This document shows positions 1 to 7,680 of a stretch of DNA of 64,000 nt, one piece after another (positions within the stretch are counted from its first letter, which is position 1; the number at the start of each line of letters is the position of its first letter). Position numbers and translations under genes: made by a program. The notes beneath the pieces were generated by a model that saw only the letters and a program-made list of their open reading frames with translations, ran no database searches and was not told where the DNA came from. The stretch spans positions 434,001 through 498,000 of the forward strand of contig NZ_JAABOK010000006.1 in NCBI RefSeq assembly GCF_009928525.1, read 5' to 3'. The DNA comes from Chitinophaga solisilvae. Its GTDB lineage: Bacteria > Bacteroidota > Bacteroidia > Chitinophagales > Chitinophagaceae.

Positions 1-204
1 ATCAAAAATGAACTGAAAGGCACCAACTTTGGTCTGGATGGTCATGTAGGTATCGCGTACCGTTTCAACAGAAGCAGCATCTTCGTTGAAGGTGGCGGCC
101 ACTACGGATTTGTAAAAATCCAGAAAGATAAAGTCAACGGTGAAAACAACACCGGCGCCGGTGTGGTAGTAGTAGGTTATTCCTACCGTATCTGCGGTAA
201 ATAA
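1..204 (+). CDS. Outer-membrane beta-barrel protein, C-terminal 67 residues (partial)
   Basis: The reading frame is open from the first base of the window and stops at 202-204. The 67 visible residues alternate polar and hydrophobic positions in strand-like runs (GLDGHVGIAYRF, SIFVEGGGHYGF, GAGVVVVGYSYRI), which is the usual look of the last strands of an OmpA-type or PorT-like outer-membrane barrel. The gene begins outside the window, so length, signal peptide and substrate cannot be judged. Its stop codon is directly followed by the stop of the convergent gene at 205, with no room for a separate terminator. Confidence 0.6.
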   Translation: MKNELKGTNFGLDGHVGIAYRFNRSSIFVEGGGHYGFVKIQKDKVNGENNTGAGVVVVGYSYRICGK

Positions 205-507
205 TTATGCCAGCAGATTAAAAGACACGATCACAATAGTGACGCTAATACAAACAAGAGACAGGAGGAAGATGTAATCAGCCACTTCCTCCATCTTTTC
301 ACTCCGCTTCCGGTTCCTGGACCGCATCGACAGAAAGGACAGGATACAACTCCCCATCAGCAGTATCGCTGCAATTCCCGTACAATCATCAATAATAGTC
401 ACCTGGTTGAAATGTGCCACCCGTATGGATGTCAGCACAATCAGACAAAACCCCAGCAGGTTGGTAGAAGTATTCAGTATATGCGGTGATTTACTTTCGT
501 TTGTCAT
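205..507 (-). CDS. Small three-helix membrane protein, function unknown
   Basis: This 100-residue protein is not one I recognise. It shows three hydrophobic stretches (about residues 17-31, 43-59 and 79-98) separated by a basic cytoplasmic-looking loop (residues 62-71, rich in Arg and Lys), so it is probably an inner-membrane protein with its N-terminus and its loop on opposite faces. There is no enzymatic motif. It abuts the preceding barrel gene tail to tail and is divergent from the GH95 fucosidase. It stands alone, so context gives no functional hint. Confidence 0.55.
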   Translation of the reverse strand: MTNESKSPHILNTSTNLLGFCLIVLTSIRVAHFNQVTIIDDCTGIAAILLMGSCILSFLSMRSRNRKRSEKMEEVADYIFLLSLVCISVTIVIVSFNLLA

Positions 508-641
508 AGCCTGATATTATTACTGTAAGATAAATATTAGCCGGCCGCCGAAAAAGTTAAAATACAATTATGGGCGCTTAAAATAAGATTAACGGGGGCG
601 TATAACTGTATTATCTTTCGGCTTTCAAACCGTTATCCGTT

Positions 642-3017
642 ATGAAACATGTGATCTCGTGTATACTGGCCTGTATGCTGGCCGGTTCCGTAAATGCGCA
701 GTCGCTCTGGTATACGCGTCCTGCAGACGCTATTGCCAAAGATACGCCCCTGGCCTGGAAAGATGATCCCGCCTGGCTGCAGGCATTGCCGCTCGGTAAT
801 GGTAACATCGGCGCCATGGTTTTCGGAGATGTCAGTCATGAACGGGTACAGCTGAATGAAAAATCACTGTGGAGCGGTAGTCATGATGATAATGATAATC
901 CCGACGCCGTAAAATACCTGGCAGAGATCCGCAGCCTGCTGTTCCAGGGCCGTTTCAAGGAAGCCACTGCACTGACTAACCGCACACAGGTATGCAAGGG
1001 TGCAGGTTCCGGACATGGCAACGGCGCCAACGTACCTTTCGGCACCTATCAGACGCTGGGTGACCTGCGTATAGATTTCCACCGGCAGCGTCCCTACACC
1101 CGTTACAAACGTTCCCTGAACCTGAAAGAAGCCATCGCTGCGGTCAGCTATGAACAGGATGGGATCACCTATACCCGTGAATATTTTATCAGCGCACCCG
1201 CCAATGTGCTGGCCATCAGACTCACTGCCAGCCGCAAAGGCGCCCTGAGCTTTTCTTTAACGATGGACCGCCCGGAACGCTTTACTACCTCGGCCGATAA
1301 AGGCGATCTGGTCATGAGTGGTGTGCTGGCCGACGGCAAAGGTGGCAACGGAATGGAATATATGGCGCGGCTGCGTGCGAAGCTGACCGGCGGAAGCCAG
1401 TCCTGCAGCGGGAATACGCTGACTGTAAAAAACGCAGACGAAGCGGTGCTGTACCTTTCCGCTTCTACCAGCTATCTGCCTGTATACCCCACCTATACCG
1501 GCAGGGACTACAAAAACCTGGTAGGCAAAGCACTGGAATCCGCTGCCAGACAGTCTTACCAGCAGCTGAGACAATCACATATCAAAGATTACCAGCAATT
1601 TTATAACCGCGTGGATCTTCGTTTGGCCGCTCCCGATAGTCCGGATGATATCCCGACTGATGAACGCCTGCAACGGATGAGAGCTGCCGGCAATGATAAC
1701 TTCCTTACGCAGCTGTATTTTCAATACGGCAGGTACCTGCTGATAGCTTCTTCCCGTCAGGGCTCGCTGCCGGCCAATCTGCAGGGTATCTGGGGCAACA
1801 AGCTACAGTCGCCGTGGAACGGGGATTATCATACCGATATCAACGTACAGATGAACTACTGGCTGGCAGAGAATACCAACCTGGGAGAGCTGCATCTTTC
1901 ACTGACCGATTTTATCCGCAGCATAGAGAAGCCGGCTACGAAGTCGGCCGCCGTACAGTTTGGGATGCGTGGCTGGAGTATCAGCCCGATTGTTAACGTA
2001 TGGGGTTTTACCTCACCGGGAGAACATCCTTCCTGGGGGCTTACCTCCGGCGCCAGCGGCTGGATATGCCAGCATCTGTGGGAACATTATGCCTTCTCCC
2101 GGGATAAAAAATACCTGCAGCAGATATACCCGGTGTTGAAAAATGCAGCCCGTTTTTATATGGACTGGCTGGTGAAAGATCCGGTTACCGGTAAGCTGGT
2201 ATCAGGTCCTGCGTCCTCTCCGGAAAATGCTTTTGAAGCGCCGGATGGCAGCAACGGTACTATCAGCATGGGCCCCTCGCACGATCAGCAGATCATTCAG
2301 GAGCTGTTCACCAACGTATTGCAGGCAGCGTCCATCGTTCAGGATAAGGATACATTCCTGGACAGCCTGCAGGCTGCCCGCCTAAACCTGTTAACTACCC
2401 GCATCGGCGATGACGGCCGTCTGCTGGAATGGGCGCAGCCATACAAGGAAAAAGAACCAGGCCATCGTCACCTTTCGCACCTGTATGCCCTGTATCCGGG
2501 CAATGCCTTCAATACCATTACCACACCTGAATATGTGACCGCTGCCCGCAAATCGCTGGAATACCGCCTGCAGCACGGCGGCGGACATACCGGCTGGAGT
2601 GCTGCATGGATTACCAACCTGTGGGCCAGACTGAAAAACGGTAGCGACGCATTAAAAGCATTCAACTCCATCCTGCTGCATAAAACCGCTTATAACCTGT
2701 TTGATCTGCATCCGCCATTTCAGATAGACGGTAACTTCGGCGCTACCGCCGGTATTGCGGAGATGCTGGTCCAGAGCCACGAAGAGCGGATTGAGTTACT
2801 GCCCGCCCTGCCATCTGAATGGAAAGACGGCTCCGTAAAAGGACTGCGCGCCCGCGGAGGTTACACCGTAAATATGACATGGAAAGATGGAAAACTGGAA
2901 ACAGCAGAAATTTTTTCCACAGTACCAGGTAAGTGTAAAGTGAAATATGGAGATGAAGAAGTGATGCTGGATACAGAGAAAGGCAAGTGGAGCCGGCCGG
3001 TGTGGAAGAAGTCTTAA
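642..3017 (+). CDS. Alpha-L-fucosidase, glycoside hydrolase family 95
   Basis: The 791-residue product has an N-terminal signal peptide ending in VNAQS and the full three-part GH95 architecture: an N-terminal beta domain (LPLGNGNIGAMVFGD, LNEKSLWSG), an (alpha/alpha)6 barrel and a C-terminal beta domain. Family landmarks are the Asn-rich DINVQMNYWLAENTN stretch near residue 400, ASSPENAF near residue 525 (the family's acidic catalytic residue lies in such an SPE) and FQIDGNFGATAGI near residue 690. GH95 enzymes invert alpha-1,2-linked L-fucose from glycans in the periplasm or at the cell surface. The gene stands alone with its own terminator, but a second fucosidase (GH29, 50657-51940) and a fucose catabolic operon lie in the same window, so liberated fucose can plausibly be used. 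Length matches the family. Confidence 0.93.
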   Translation: MKHVISCILACMLAGSVNAQSLWYTRPADAIAKDTPLAWKDDPAWLQALPLGNGNIGAMVFGDVSHERVQLNEKSLWSGSHDDNDNPDAVKYLAEIRSLLFQGRFKEATALTNRTQVCKGAGSGHGNGANVPFGTYQTLGDLRIDFHRQRPYTRYKRSLNLKEAIAAVSYEQDGITYTREYFISAPANVLAIRLTASRKGALSFSLTMDRPERFTTSADKGDLVMSGVLADGKGGNGMEYMARLRAKLTGGSQSCSGNTLTVKNADEAVLYLSASTSYLPVYPTYTGRDYKNLVGKALESAARQSYQQLRQSHIKDYQQFYNRVDLRLAAPDSPDDIPTDERLQRMRAAGNDNFLTQLYFQYGRYLLIASSRQGSLPANLQGIWGNKLQSPWNGDYHTDINVQMNYWLAENTNLGELHLSLTDFIRSIEKPATKSAAVQFGMRGWSISPIVNVWGFTSPGEHPSWGLTSGASGWICQHLWEHYAFSRDKKYLQQIYPVLKNAARFYMDWLVKDPVTGKLVSGPASSPENAFEAPDGSNGTISMGPSHDQQIIQELFTNVLQAASIVQDKDTFLDSLQAARLNLLTTRIGDDGRLLEWAQPYKEKEPGHRHLSHLYALYPGNAFNTITTPEYVTAARKSLEYRLQHGGGHTGWSAAWITNLWARLKNGSDALKAFNSILLHKTAYNLFDLHPPFQIDGNFGATAGIAEMLVQSHEERIELLPALPSEWKDGSVKGLRARGGYTVNMTWKDGKLETAEIFSTVPGKCKVKYGDEEVMLDTEKGKWSRPVWKKS

Positions 3018-3022
3018 AGAGG

Positions 3023-3049
3023 AAAGCGGAGCAAGGCTCCGCTTTTTTT
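3023..3049 (+). terminator. Rho-independent terminator of the GH95 gene
   Basis: A perfect 10-bp stem (3023-3032 pairs with 3036-3045) has a 3-nt loop and runs straight into a T-tract ending at 3049. It begins six bases after the fucosidase stop codon. Confidence 0.85.
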
Positions 3050-3088
3050 ATGGAATAATTATGAACGGGAGAAATACTTTTACAGCAT

Positions 3089-3484
3089 ATGGATAAGTAT
3101 TGTAAGATTTTTATTGCTGTTGATATGCCTCGCGAGTCGCTGATATCAATAATCGCGGATAAATATGATTTGGAAGGCAGCCCTTTTGGAAGTTGGAGCA
3201 GCGGTTATTTTGATATGGATATCCGGATAAATAAGGATTTTAATGAGCAGGCGTCAAAGCTATTTCCTGATGGATTCCTGCATTTTGAATACTATCTGGA
3301 TATTTTGTTCCGACAGGATCTGGAAGATGATGAGGTGATGATTAATATGATATCGGATTTGTTAGTCTGGTTGTGGGGGAATAATTATCCGGCAATCGCG
3401 GCGTGCGATTTTGAAAATTTGCTGCCGGAGAAAGGTGGGTATAACAGCCCGCATGTACCATGGCCTGAACCAGTTACCCCCTAA
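3089..3484 (+). CDS. Orphan acidic 131-residue protein, unknown
   Basis: I do not recognise this protein. It is acidic, rich in Asp, Glu and aromatics, has no signal peptide or membrane segment, and looks like a small globular cytoplasmic protein. Its base composition is visibly more AT-rich than the flanking genes and it uses AT-ending codons more freely, which fits recent acquisition. Size, acidity and solitary position resemble bacterial immunity or polymorphic-toxin accessory proteins, but no toxin is adjacent, so that is only a possibility. It lies between two simple hairpin terminators, so it is transcribed alone. Confidence 0.5.
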   Translation: MDKYCKIFIAVDMPRESLISIIADKYDLEGSPFGSWSSGYFDMDIRINKDFNEQASKLFPDGFLHFEYYLDILFRQDLEDDEVMINMISDLLVWLWGNNYPAIAACDFENLLPEKGGYNSPHVPWPEPVTP

Positions 3485-3510
3485 AATCACCGGAACCAGT
3501 GATTTTTATT
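3483..3510 (+). terminator. Hairpin terminator after the orphan gene
   Basis: An 8-bp stem (3483-3490 with 3499-3506) has an 8-nt loop and is followed by a short T-rich run. It overlaps the stop codon of the preceding gene. Confidence 0.65.
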
Positions 3511-3551
3511 AATAACCTGCTGCCCGCCCCTGCCATGCTGATCCTTTACCC

Positions 3552-3559
3552 TACCTTTG
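3552..3559 (+). promoter_or_regulatory. Bacteroidota -7 element TACCTTTG
   Basis: TACCTTTG matches the TAnnTTTG consensus and lies 17 bases before the start codon of the SH3-domain gene at 3576. No good -33 TTTG is visible. Confidence 0.45.
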
Positions 3560-3575
3560 CACTTTAACTTTAGCA

Positions 3576-4451
3576 ATGAACATCAGAATTATTCTTACAA
3601 TTGTAGCATTTGTCTGCATATCCCTGAACGTAACTGCACAGGAAACTCCTTATACCTGGCGTGTCAGTCAGGACGAAACACGTTACATTTACGCAGATAC
3701 CGCCTATGTCCGCGCAAGTCCTGATACGAAACAGTCTCCACTGGATACCCTGCTGCTGGGTCAGGAGGTAAAAGCGCTGGAAACGACGGAGAAAACGCTC
3801 AGTCTGAAAAGGCTGGACCTGCCCTGGGTGAAGGTTACCTATAGCAAAAATGGGGAGGAGAAATCCGGATATATCTGGCAGGGGCTTTTATCTTTTCCGC
3901 AGATCCGCCGTGGGGAAACCAAATTCATCTTCGGGGTAGAAAGAATGGTAGATACCACCGTTACGTATGAGGATGGCAACAAAGCGGTTCAGCACAAGTT
4001 TGTCATCAAACTGAAGATAGCAGTGGCAGATAAGCTTACTACCAGCAGCCAGTGGAAAATTCCTGCTGATGAATCATCCGGTTTTTCACAGACTAAGGTG
4101 ATGAGCGGCCTGGGGCTTTCCAACGTACAGCACATCATTGTCATCAGCTTCGGCGGAGAAGCCTGTGGTATTGCTACCGAATACTACTATCATGCCCTGA
4201 CTACAGACGGCCGGCTGATGAGCCTTCCGTCCAGAATGGAGGTAGGCGATGCCGGCGTGTATTATCATACTGAATCCTTTGTGTTCCCGGCAGAGAAAAA
4301 CGGCAGACCGGACATTATCACTAAAGAAACAGAAGAGGGCGAAGACACCGAAAAAACAGATAAACAGGGTAATGTGATTTATAAAATCACCAGGTCTTCC
4401 GTTGGCTGGATCTGGGACAGCACCACTGGTTACAAGGAAATAAAAAAGTAA
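3576..4451 (+). CDS. Secreted bacterial SH3-domain protein
   Basis: The 291-residue product starts with a clear signal peptide (hydrophobic core at residues 5-18, cleavage near VTAQE). Residues about 35-105 form an SH3b-like domain: DTAYVRASPD, LLLGQEVKAL, LPWVKVTYSKNGEEKSGYIWQGLLS is the usual bacterial SH3 strand pattern ending in a GYIW motif. Such domains bind peptidoglycan or peptides in the periplasm. The C-terminal 180 residues are beta-rich and not recognised, ending in a Lys-rich tail. A PBP2 gene follows after 106 bases but has its own promoter-like element, so a shared cell-wall role is possible but not shown. Confidence 0.7.
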   Translation: MNIRIILTIVAFVCISLNVTAQETPYTWRVSQDETRYIYADTAYVRASPDTKQSPLDTLLLGQEVKALETTEKTLSLKRLDLPWVKVTYSKNGEEKSGYIWQGLLSFPQIRRGETKFIFGVERMVDTTVTYEDGNKAVQHKFVIKLKIAVADKLTTSSQWKIPADESSGFSQTKVMSGLGLSNVQHIIVISFGGEACGIATEYYYHALTTDGRLMSLPSRMEVGDAGVYYHTESFVFPAEKNGRPDIITKETEEGEDTEKTDKQGNVIYKITRSSVGWIWDSTTGYKEIKK

Positions 4452-4517
4452 AAAGACATGTCATCAGATGTAACGGCCGTTCATCTATTATGATGCGATC
4501 CTGATGCAGTAACGTTT

Positions 4518-4525
4518 TAGTTTTG
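4518..4525 (+). promoter_or_regulatory. Bacteroidota -7 element TAGTTTTG
   Basis: TAGTTTTG fits TAnnTTTG and sits 32 bases before the PBP2 start codon at 4558, suggesting the gene has its own promoter. Confidence 0.4.
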
Positions 4526-4557
4526 CTATCCTAAAGGATGCACTGCCATCACATCTT

Positions 4558-6405
4558 ATGCCCGTTTACCATCAGCCCAGAAAACGTATTATACTTCTTA
4601 TTATTACCGCGCTCGCCCTGCTGCTCATAGCAAGGCTGTCTTACCTGCAGCTGGTAGAAAAAAAATATTCCCGCCTGGCAGATGCCAACGCTGTTTTCAA
4701 AAAAATTATTTACCCCGGCAGAGGGCTTATCCTGGACAGGCATAACCGGAGCATCCTCGGAAATGACATCCTGTACGACCTGATGGTAACGCCGTCGGCT
4801 GTACGTAATGTAGATACCGCCTACCTGTGCAGGATCCTGCAGATAGATAAGACGGAATTTAATTCCCGTATAGCCGATGCCGTTCGGAAGAACGGAAAGG
4901 TACGTCCTTCGGTATTTGCCGGATTATTGCCTGCCGCGGTTCACAGCCGGCTGCAGGAAGGGATGTACCTGCTGCAGCCCGGCTTTGAGCTGGTGCCGCG
5001 GCCTGTCCGCTCGTACCCGTACCGTGCTGCCGCCAATATCCTGGGTTATATCGGTGAGATCTCTCCCGGTATGCTGAAGATGGAAAGGTATGCAGATTAC
5101 CAGTCAGGCGATTACATAGGGCTGGCCGGACTGGAGAAGACCTATGAGCGTGTATTGATGGGGCAGCGTGGTATTCAGTACATAGTAAAGGATAACCTGA
5201 ACAGGCCGCAGGGCTCCCTGGAAAACGGCGCCTATGATACGGCCGCCATCGCCGGAAAGAACCTGCAGCTCTCCCTGGATATAGAACTACAGGTACTGGG
5301 AGAGCAGCTGATGCATAATAAAACAGGCAGCATCGTAGCCATAGATCCTGCTACGGGCGGCGTGCTGGCTATGGTGAGCGGTCCTTCGTTTGATCCTAAC
5401 CTGCTAACGGGTACCGAGCGTACGAAAAACATCAGTCAGCTGCTGGCAGATTCCTCCAGACCTTTTCTGAACCGGGGTATACAAGCCACCTATCAGCCCG
5501 GATCTGCCATGAAGCCGCTCACCGCGCTGGCTGCGCTGGATGAGGGTGTTATCACACCGGCTTTCGGTTATCCCTGCCACGGCGGCTACTTCAGTTGTGG
5601 CAGGCGTATCGGTTGCCTGCACAGCGATGCCGGACATGCGGACAATCTCCGCCTGGCGATGTCGCATTCGTGCAACGCCTACTTCCTCCACCTGTACCGG
5701 CTGATGGTTGACAGCGACAAATGGGGTGGCGTAAAAAAAGGGCATGCCCGGTGGCGGGAATATATGGCCAGCTTTGGGCTGGGCCACCGCCTGGGAGTAG
5801 ACATCCCCGGTGAGCATCCCGGCATCGTGGCCGACACCGCTGCACTCAACAGGGAATACCATGGCGCCTGGAACTCCTGCTCTGAACTATACGTAGGCAT
5901 GGGACAGGGGAAAGTGGCTGTTACTCCCATGCAGATGGCCAACGCCATGTGTATCATCGCCAACCGTGGCTACTACTATACTCCCCACTTTGTAGATCAT
6001 ATCGATCATGCCGACGATACCCTGCTGCGCAGCTTCCGGGAAAAGCATGTAGTGGCCCATGTGTCCGATACAGCCTACCACTCCGTCGTATATGGTATGG
6101 AAGACGTAGTGGCACACGGCACGGGTAAAGGCGCCCGGATAGACGGTATCGCGGTATGCGGCAAAACAGGCACCGCCCAGAACAGAGGCCGCGTCAATGG
6201 TGTTGTCACCGACCTCAAGGACCACTCGGTATTCGTAGCCTTCGCCCCCCGCGATAATCCACGTATAGCCATCGCCGTTATCGTGGAAAATGCCGGCACC
6301 GGCGCACTCTTTGCTGTACCTATCGCCAACCTCATGATGGAAAAATATCTCAGGGATTCTATTCCTTTAGCGAAAAGACCGATGTTGGAAAGAATGATGA
6401 AATAA
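4558..6405 (+). CDS. mrdA: Penicillin-binding protein 2 (peptidoglycan transpeptidase)
   Basis: This is a class B PBP of 615 residues that cross-links peptidoglycan during cell elongation, anchored in the inner membrane with its catalytic domain in the periplasm. One transmembrane helix (residues 10-27) is followed by the PBP dimerisation domain (PGRGLILDRHNRSIL at 53-67; GLAGLEKTYE near 188) and the transpeptidase domain. The active-site motifs are all present: S316-A-M-K319, S371-C-N373 and K536-T-G538. PBP2 usually sits in an mreBCD-pbp2-rodA cluster; here it stands alone, so it may be a second, specialised paralogue. Transcription ends at a large inverted repeat that begins immediately after the stop codon. 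Confidence 0.88.
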   Translation: MPVYHQPRKRIILLIITALALLLIARLSYLQLVEKKYSRLADANAVFKKIIYPGRGLILDRHNRSILGNDILYDLMVTPSAVRNVDTAYLCRILQIDKTEFNSRIADAVRKNGKVRPSVFAGLLPAAVHSRLQEGMYLLQPGFELVPRPVRSYPYRAAANILGYIGEISPGMLKMERYADYQSGDYIGLAGLEKTYERVLMGQRGIQYIVKDNLNRPQGSLENGAYDTAAIAGKNLQLSLDIELQVLGEQLMHNKTGSIVAIDPATGGVLAMVSGPSFDPNLLTGTERTKNISQLLADSSRPFLNRGIQATYQPGSAMKPLTALAALDEGVITPAFGYPCHGGYFSCGRRIGCLHSDAGHADNLRLAMSHSCNAYFLHLYRLMVDSDKWGGVKKGHARWREYMASFGLGHRLGVDIPGEHPGIVADTAALNREYHGAWNSCSELYVGMGQGKVAVTPMQMANAMCIIANRGYYYTPHFVDHIDHADDTLLRSFREKHVVAHVSDTAYHSVVYGMEDVVAHGTGKGARIDGIAVCGKTGTAQNRGRVNGVVTDLKDHSVFVAFAPRDNPRIAIAVIVENAGTGALFAVPIANLMMEKYLRDSIPLAKRPMLERMMK

Positions 6406-6532
6406 TTTAATTACGAATTACGAATTGCGAATTACGAATGAGGAGCGAAGACATAAGCGAAGAAGTAAATTCTTTATCCGCTTAGATCTTCGCTCCTCAT
6501 TCGTAATTCGCAATTCGTAATTCGTAATTAAA
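6406..6532. repeat. Long perfect inverted repeat, copy A (46-bp arms)
   Basis: Arms 6406-6451 and 6487-6532 are exactly complementary over 46 bp, around a 35-nt centre that itself contains a TAAGCG/CGCTTA pair. The arms consist of repeated ATTACGAATT-like words leading to a GAGGAGCGAAGA core. It starts at the base after the PBP2 stop codon and ends 7 bp before the stop of the convergent adaptor gene, so it can act as a bidirectional terminator. It is nearly identical to copy G (62941-63063). Confidence 0.95.
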
Positions 6533-6539
6533 TCTGTAA

Positions 6540-7679
6540 TTAATCTTCAGCTTTATTCTTCATCTTTCCCAGCAATGCATACGCTCCCTGTACTACTATT
6601 TTTACATTTTTCAGCGGGGCTTCTCCGGAAGTTATCTGAACAAACTGATTTTCTCTTCTGCCGGTGGTAACAGGTGTAAGGGTGTAAGCGTTGTTATCGG
6701 TGGTGGTAAAGATATATTCCTTGCCCATATAGCGGAGTACGGATGCTTCGGGTACGGCCAGTGCCAGCTGGTTGTCCATTTCGAAGGTGGCATTGAGGAA
6801 CATGCCGGGCAGGAGGTCATGACCGGGATTTTCAAAGTGGCAGTGAATTAATCCGTTGCGGTTGTCGGTAATGTTTTTGGTGACGAGAATGGTTTCTATG
6901 TCGTATTCTTTGCCGCTTTTGTCTGCCAGGGTTACTTTACCTTTCAGCCCTTTGTGGAAAGAGGTGATGTCTTTCTCGAAGATGGTGACGGCAGCGTGGA
7001 TGTCGTCAGGGTTTACCAGCTCAAACATCACATCACCGGGCATTACATATTTGCCGATGTTCACATTCACTTTCGTGACATAGCCGTTGATGGGAGAATA
7101 TACGGGCACAGTCCGGGAGATACTGCCGACGGTGAGTTTATCCGGATTGATGTTGATGATACGTAATCTTTCGCCCAGCGATTTAAGGGCTACCTGCGTA
7201 GTTTTAAATTCGCTGAGTACCTGCTGGTATTTCTTTTTGCTGATGGCGTCAGCTTCGCTGAGGGTGCGCTGGCGTTCCATGTCGGCAGACAGGTATTCCA
7301 TACTGGCTTTGGCAGTGAGGTAGTCCTGTTGCAGTTGTATAAAGCTCTGATCTTCCATGGTGGCAAGTATCTGGCCTCTGGTAACCTGCAGGCCGGGGAG
7401 CATGGTGGTGCTTTTGAGATAGCCGCCGGAAGGGAAGCTGACAGAGATAAGGTTCTGCGGTGGTACATCTACAATACCGCTGGCACGCAGGGTGGTATGC
7501 ATATTCATGATACGTGCGGTGTCCAGCGTAATGGCGGCATTCCTGCGCTGGAGGCTGTCCAGCGTAACGATATTGTCTGCGGTATGATCTTCCTGTATGT
7601 TCTCCGTCTCTGCTGCCGGTTTTGCTTTACAGGAAAGTAAAATGGCGGCGATGGCTATATATATGATAGGTTGCTGCAT
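6540..7679 (-). CDS. Periplasmic adaptor (membrane fusion) lipoprotein of a CzcCBA/Cus-type metal efflux system
   Basis: The 379-residue product has a lipoprotein signal ending in AAILLSC, so it is anchored by Cys16. It shows the adaptor plan: a beta-barrel/lipoyl half (RASGIVDVPPQNLISVSFPSGGYLKS, LPGLQVTRGQILATMEDQ), a short alpha-helical hairpin (about residues 115-170), the second lipoyl half (VYSPINGYVTKVNVNIGKYVMPGDVMFELV) and a beta-barrel domain near the C-terminus. It would link the RND pump to the outer-membrane channel. The pump gene lies immediately upstream with a one-base gap, so they are co-transcribed. No separate metal-binding His/Met cluster is seen. Confidence 0.88.
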   Translation of the reverse strand: MQQPIIYIAIAAILLSCKAKPAAETENIQEDHTADNIVTLDSLQRRNAAITLDTARIMNMHTTLRASGIVDVPPQNLISVSFPSGGYLKSTTMLPGLQVTRGQILATMEDQSFIQLQQDYLTAKASMEYLSADMERQRTLSEADAISKKKYQQVLSEFKTTQVALKSLGERLRIININPDKLTVGSISRTVPVYSPINGYVTKVNVNIGKYVMPGDVMFELVNPDDIHAAVTIFEKDITSFHKGLKGKVTLADKSGKEYDIETILVTKNITDNRNGLIHCHFENPGHDLLPGMFLNATFEMDNQLALAVPEASVLRYMGKEYIFTTTDNNAYTLTPVTTGRRENQFVQITSGEAPLKNVKIVVQGAYALLGKMKNKAED

Positions 7680-7680
7680 C

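Noticed and set aside
6406..6532. Interpretation of the inverted repeats as CRISPR arrays or insertion-sequence ends
   Set aside because: There are no regularly spaced direct repeats with unique spacers, and no transposase frame lies inside or beside any copy.
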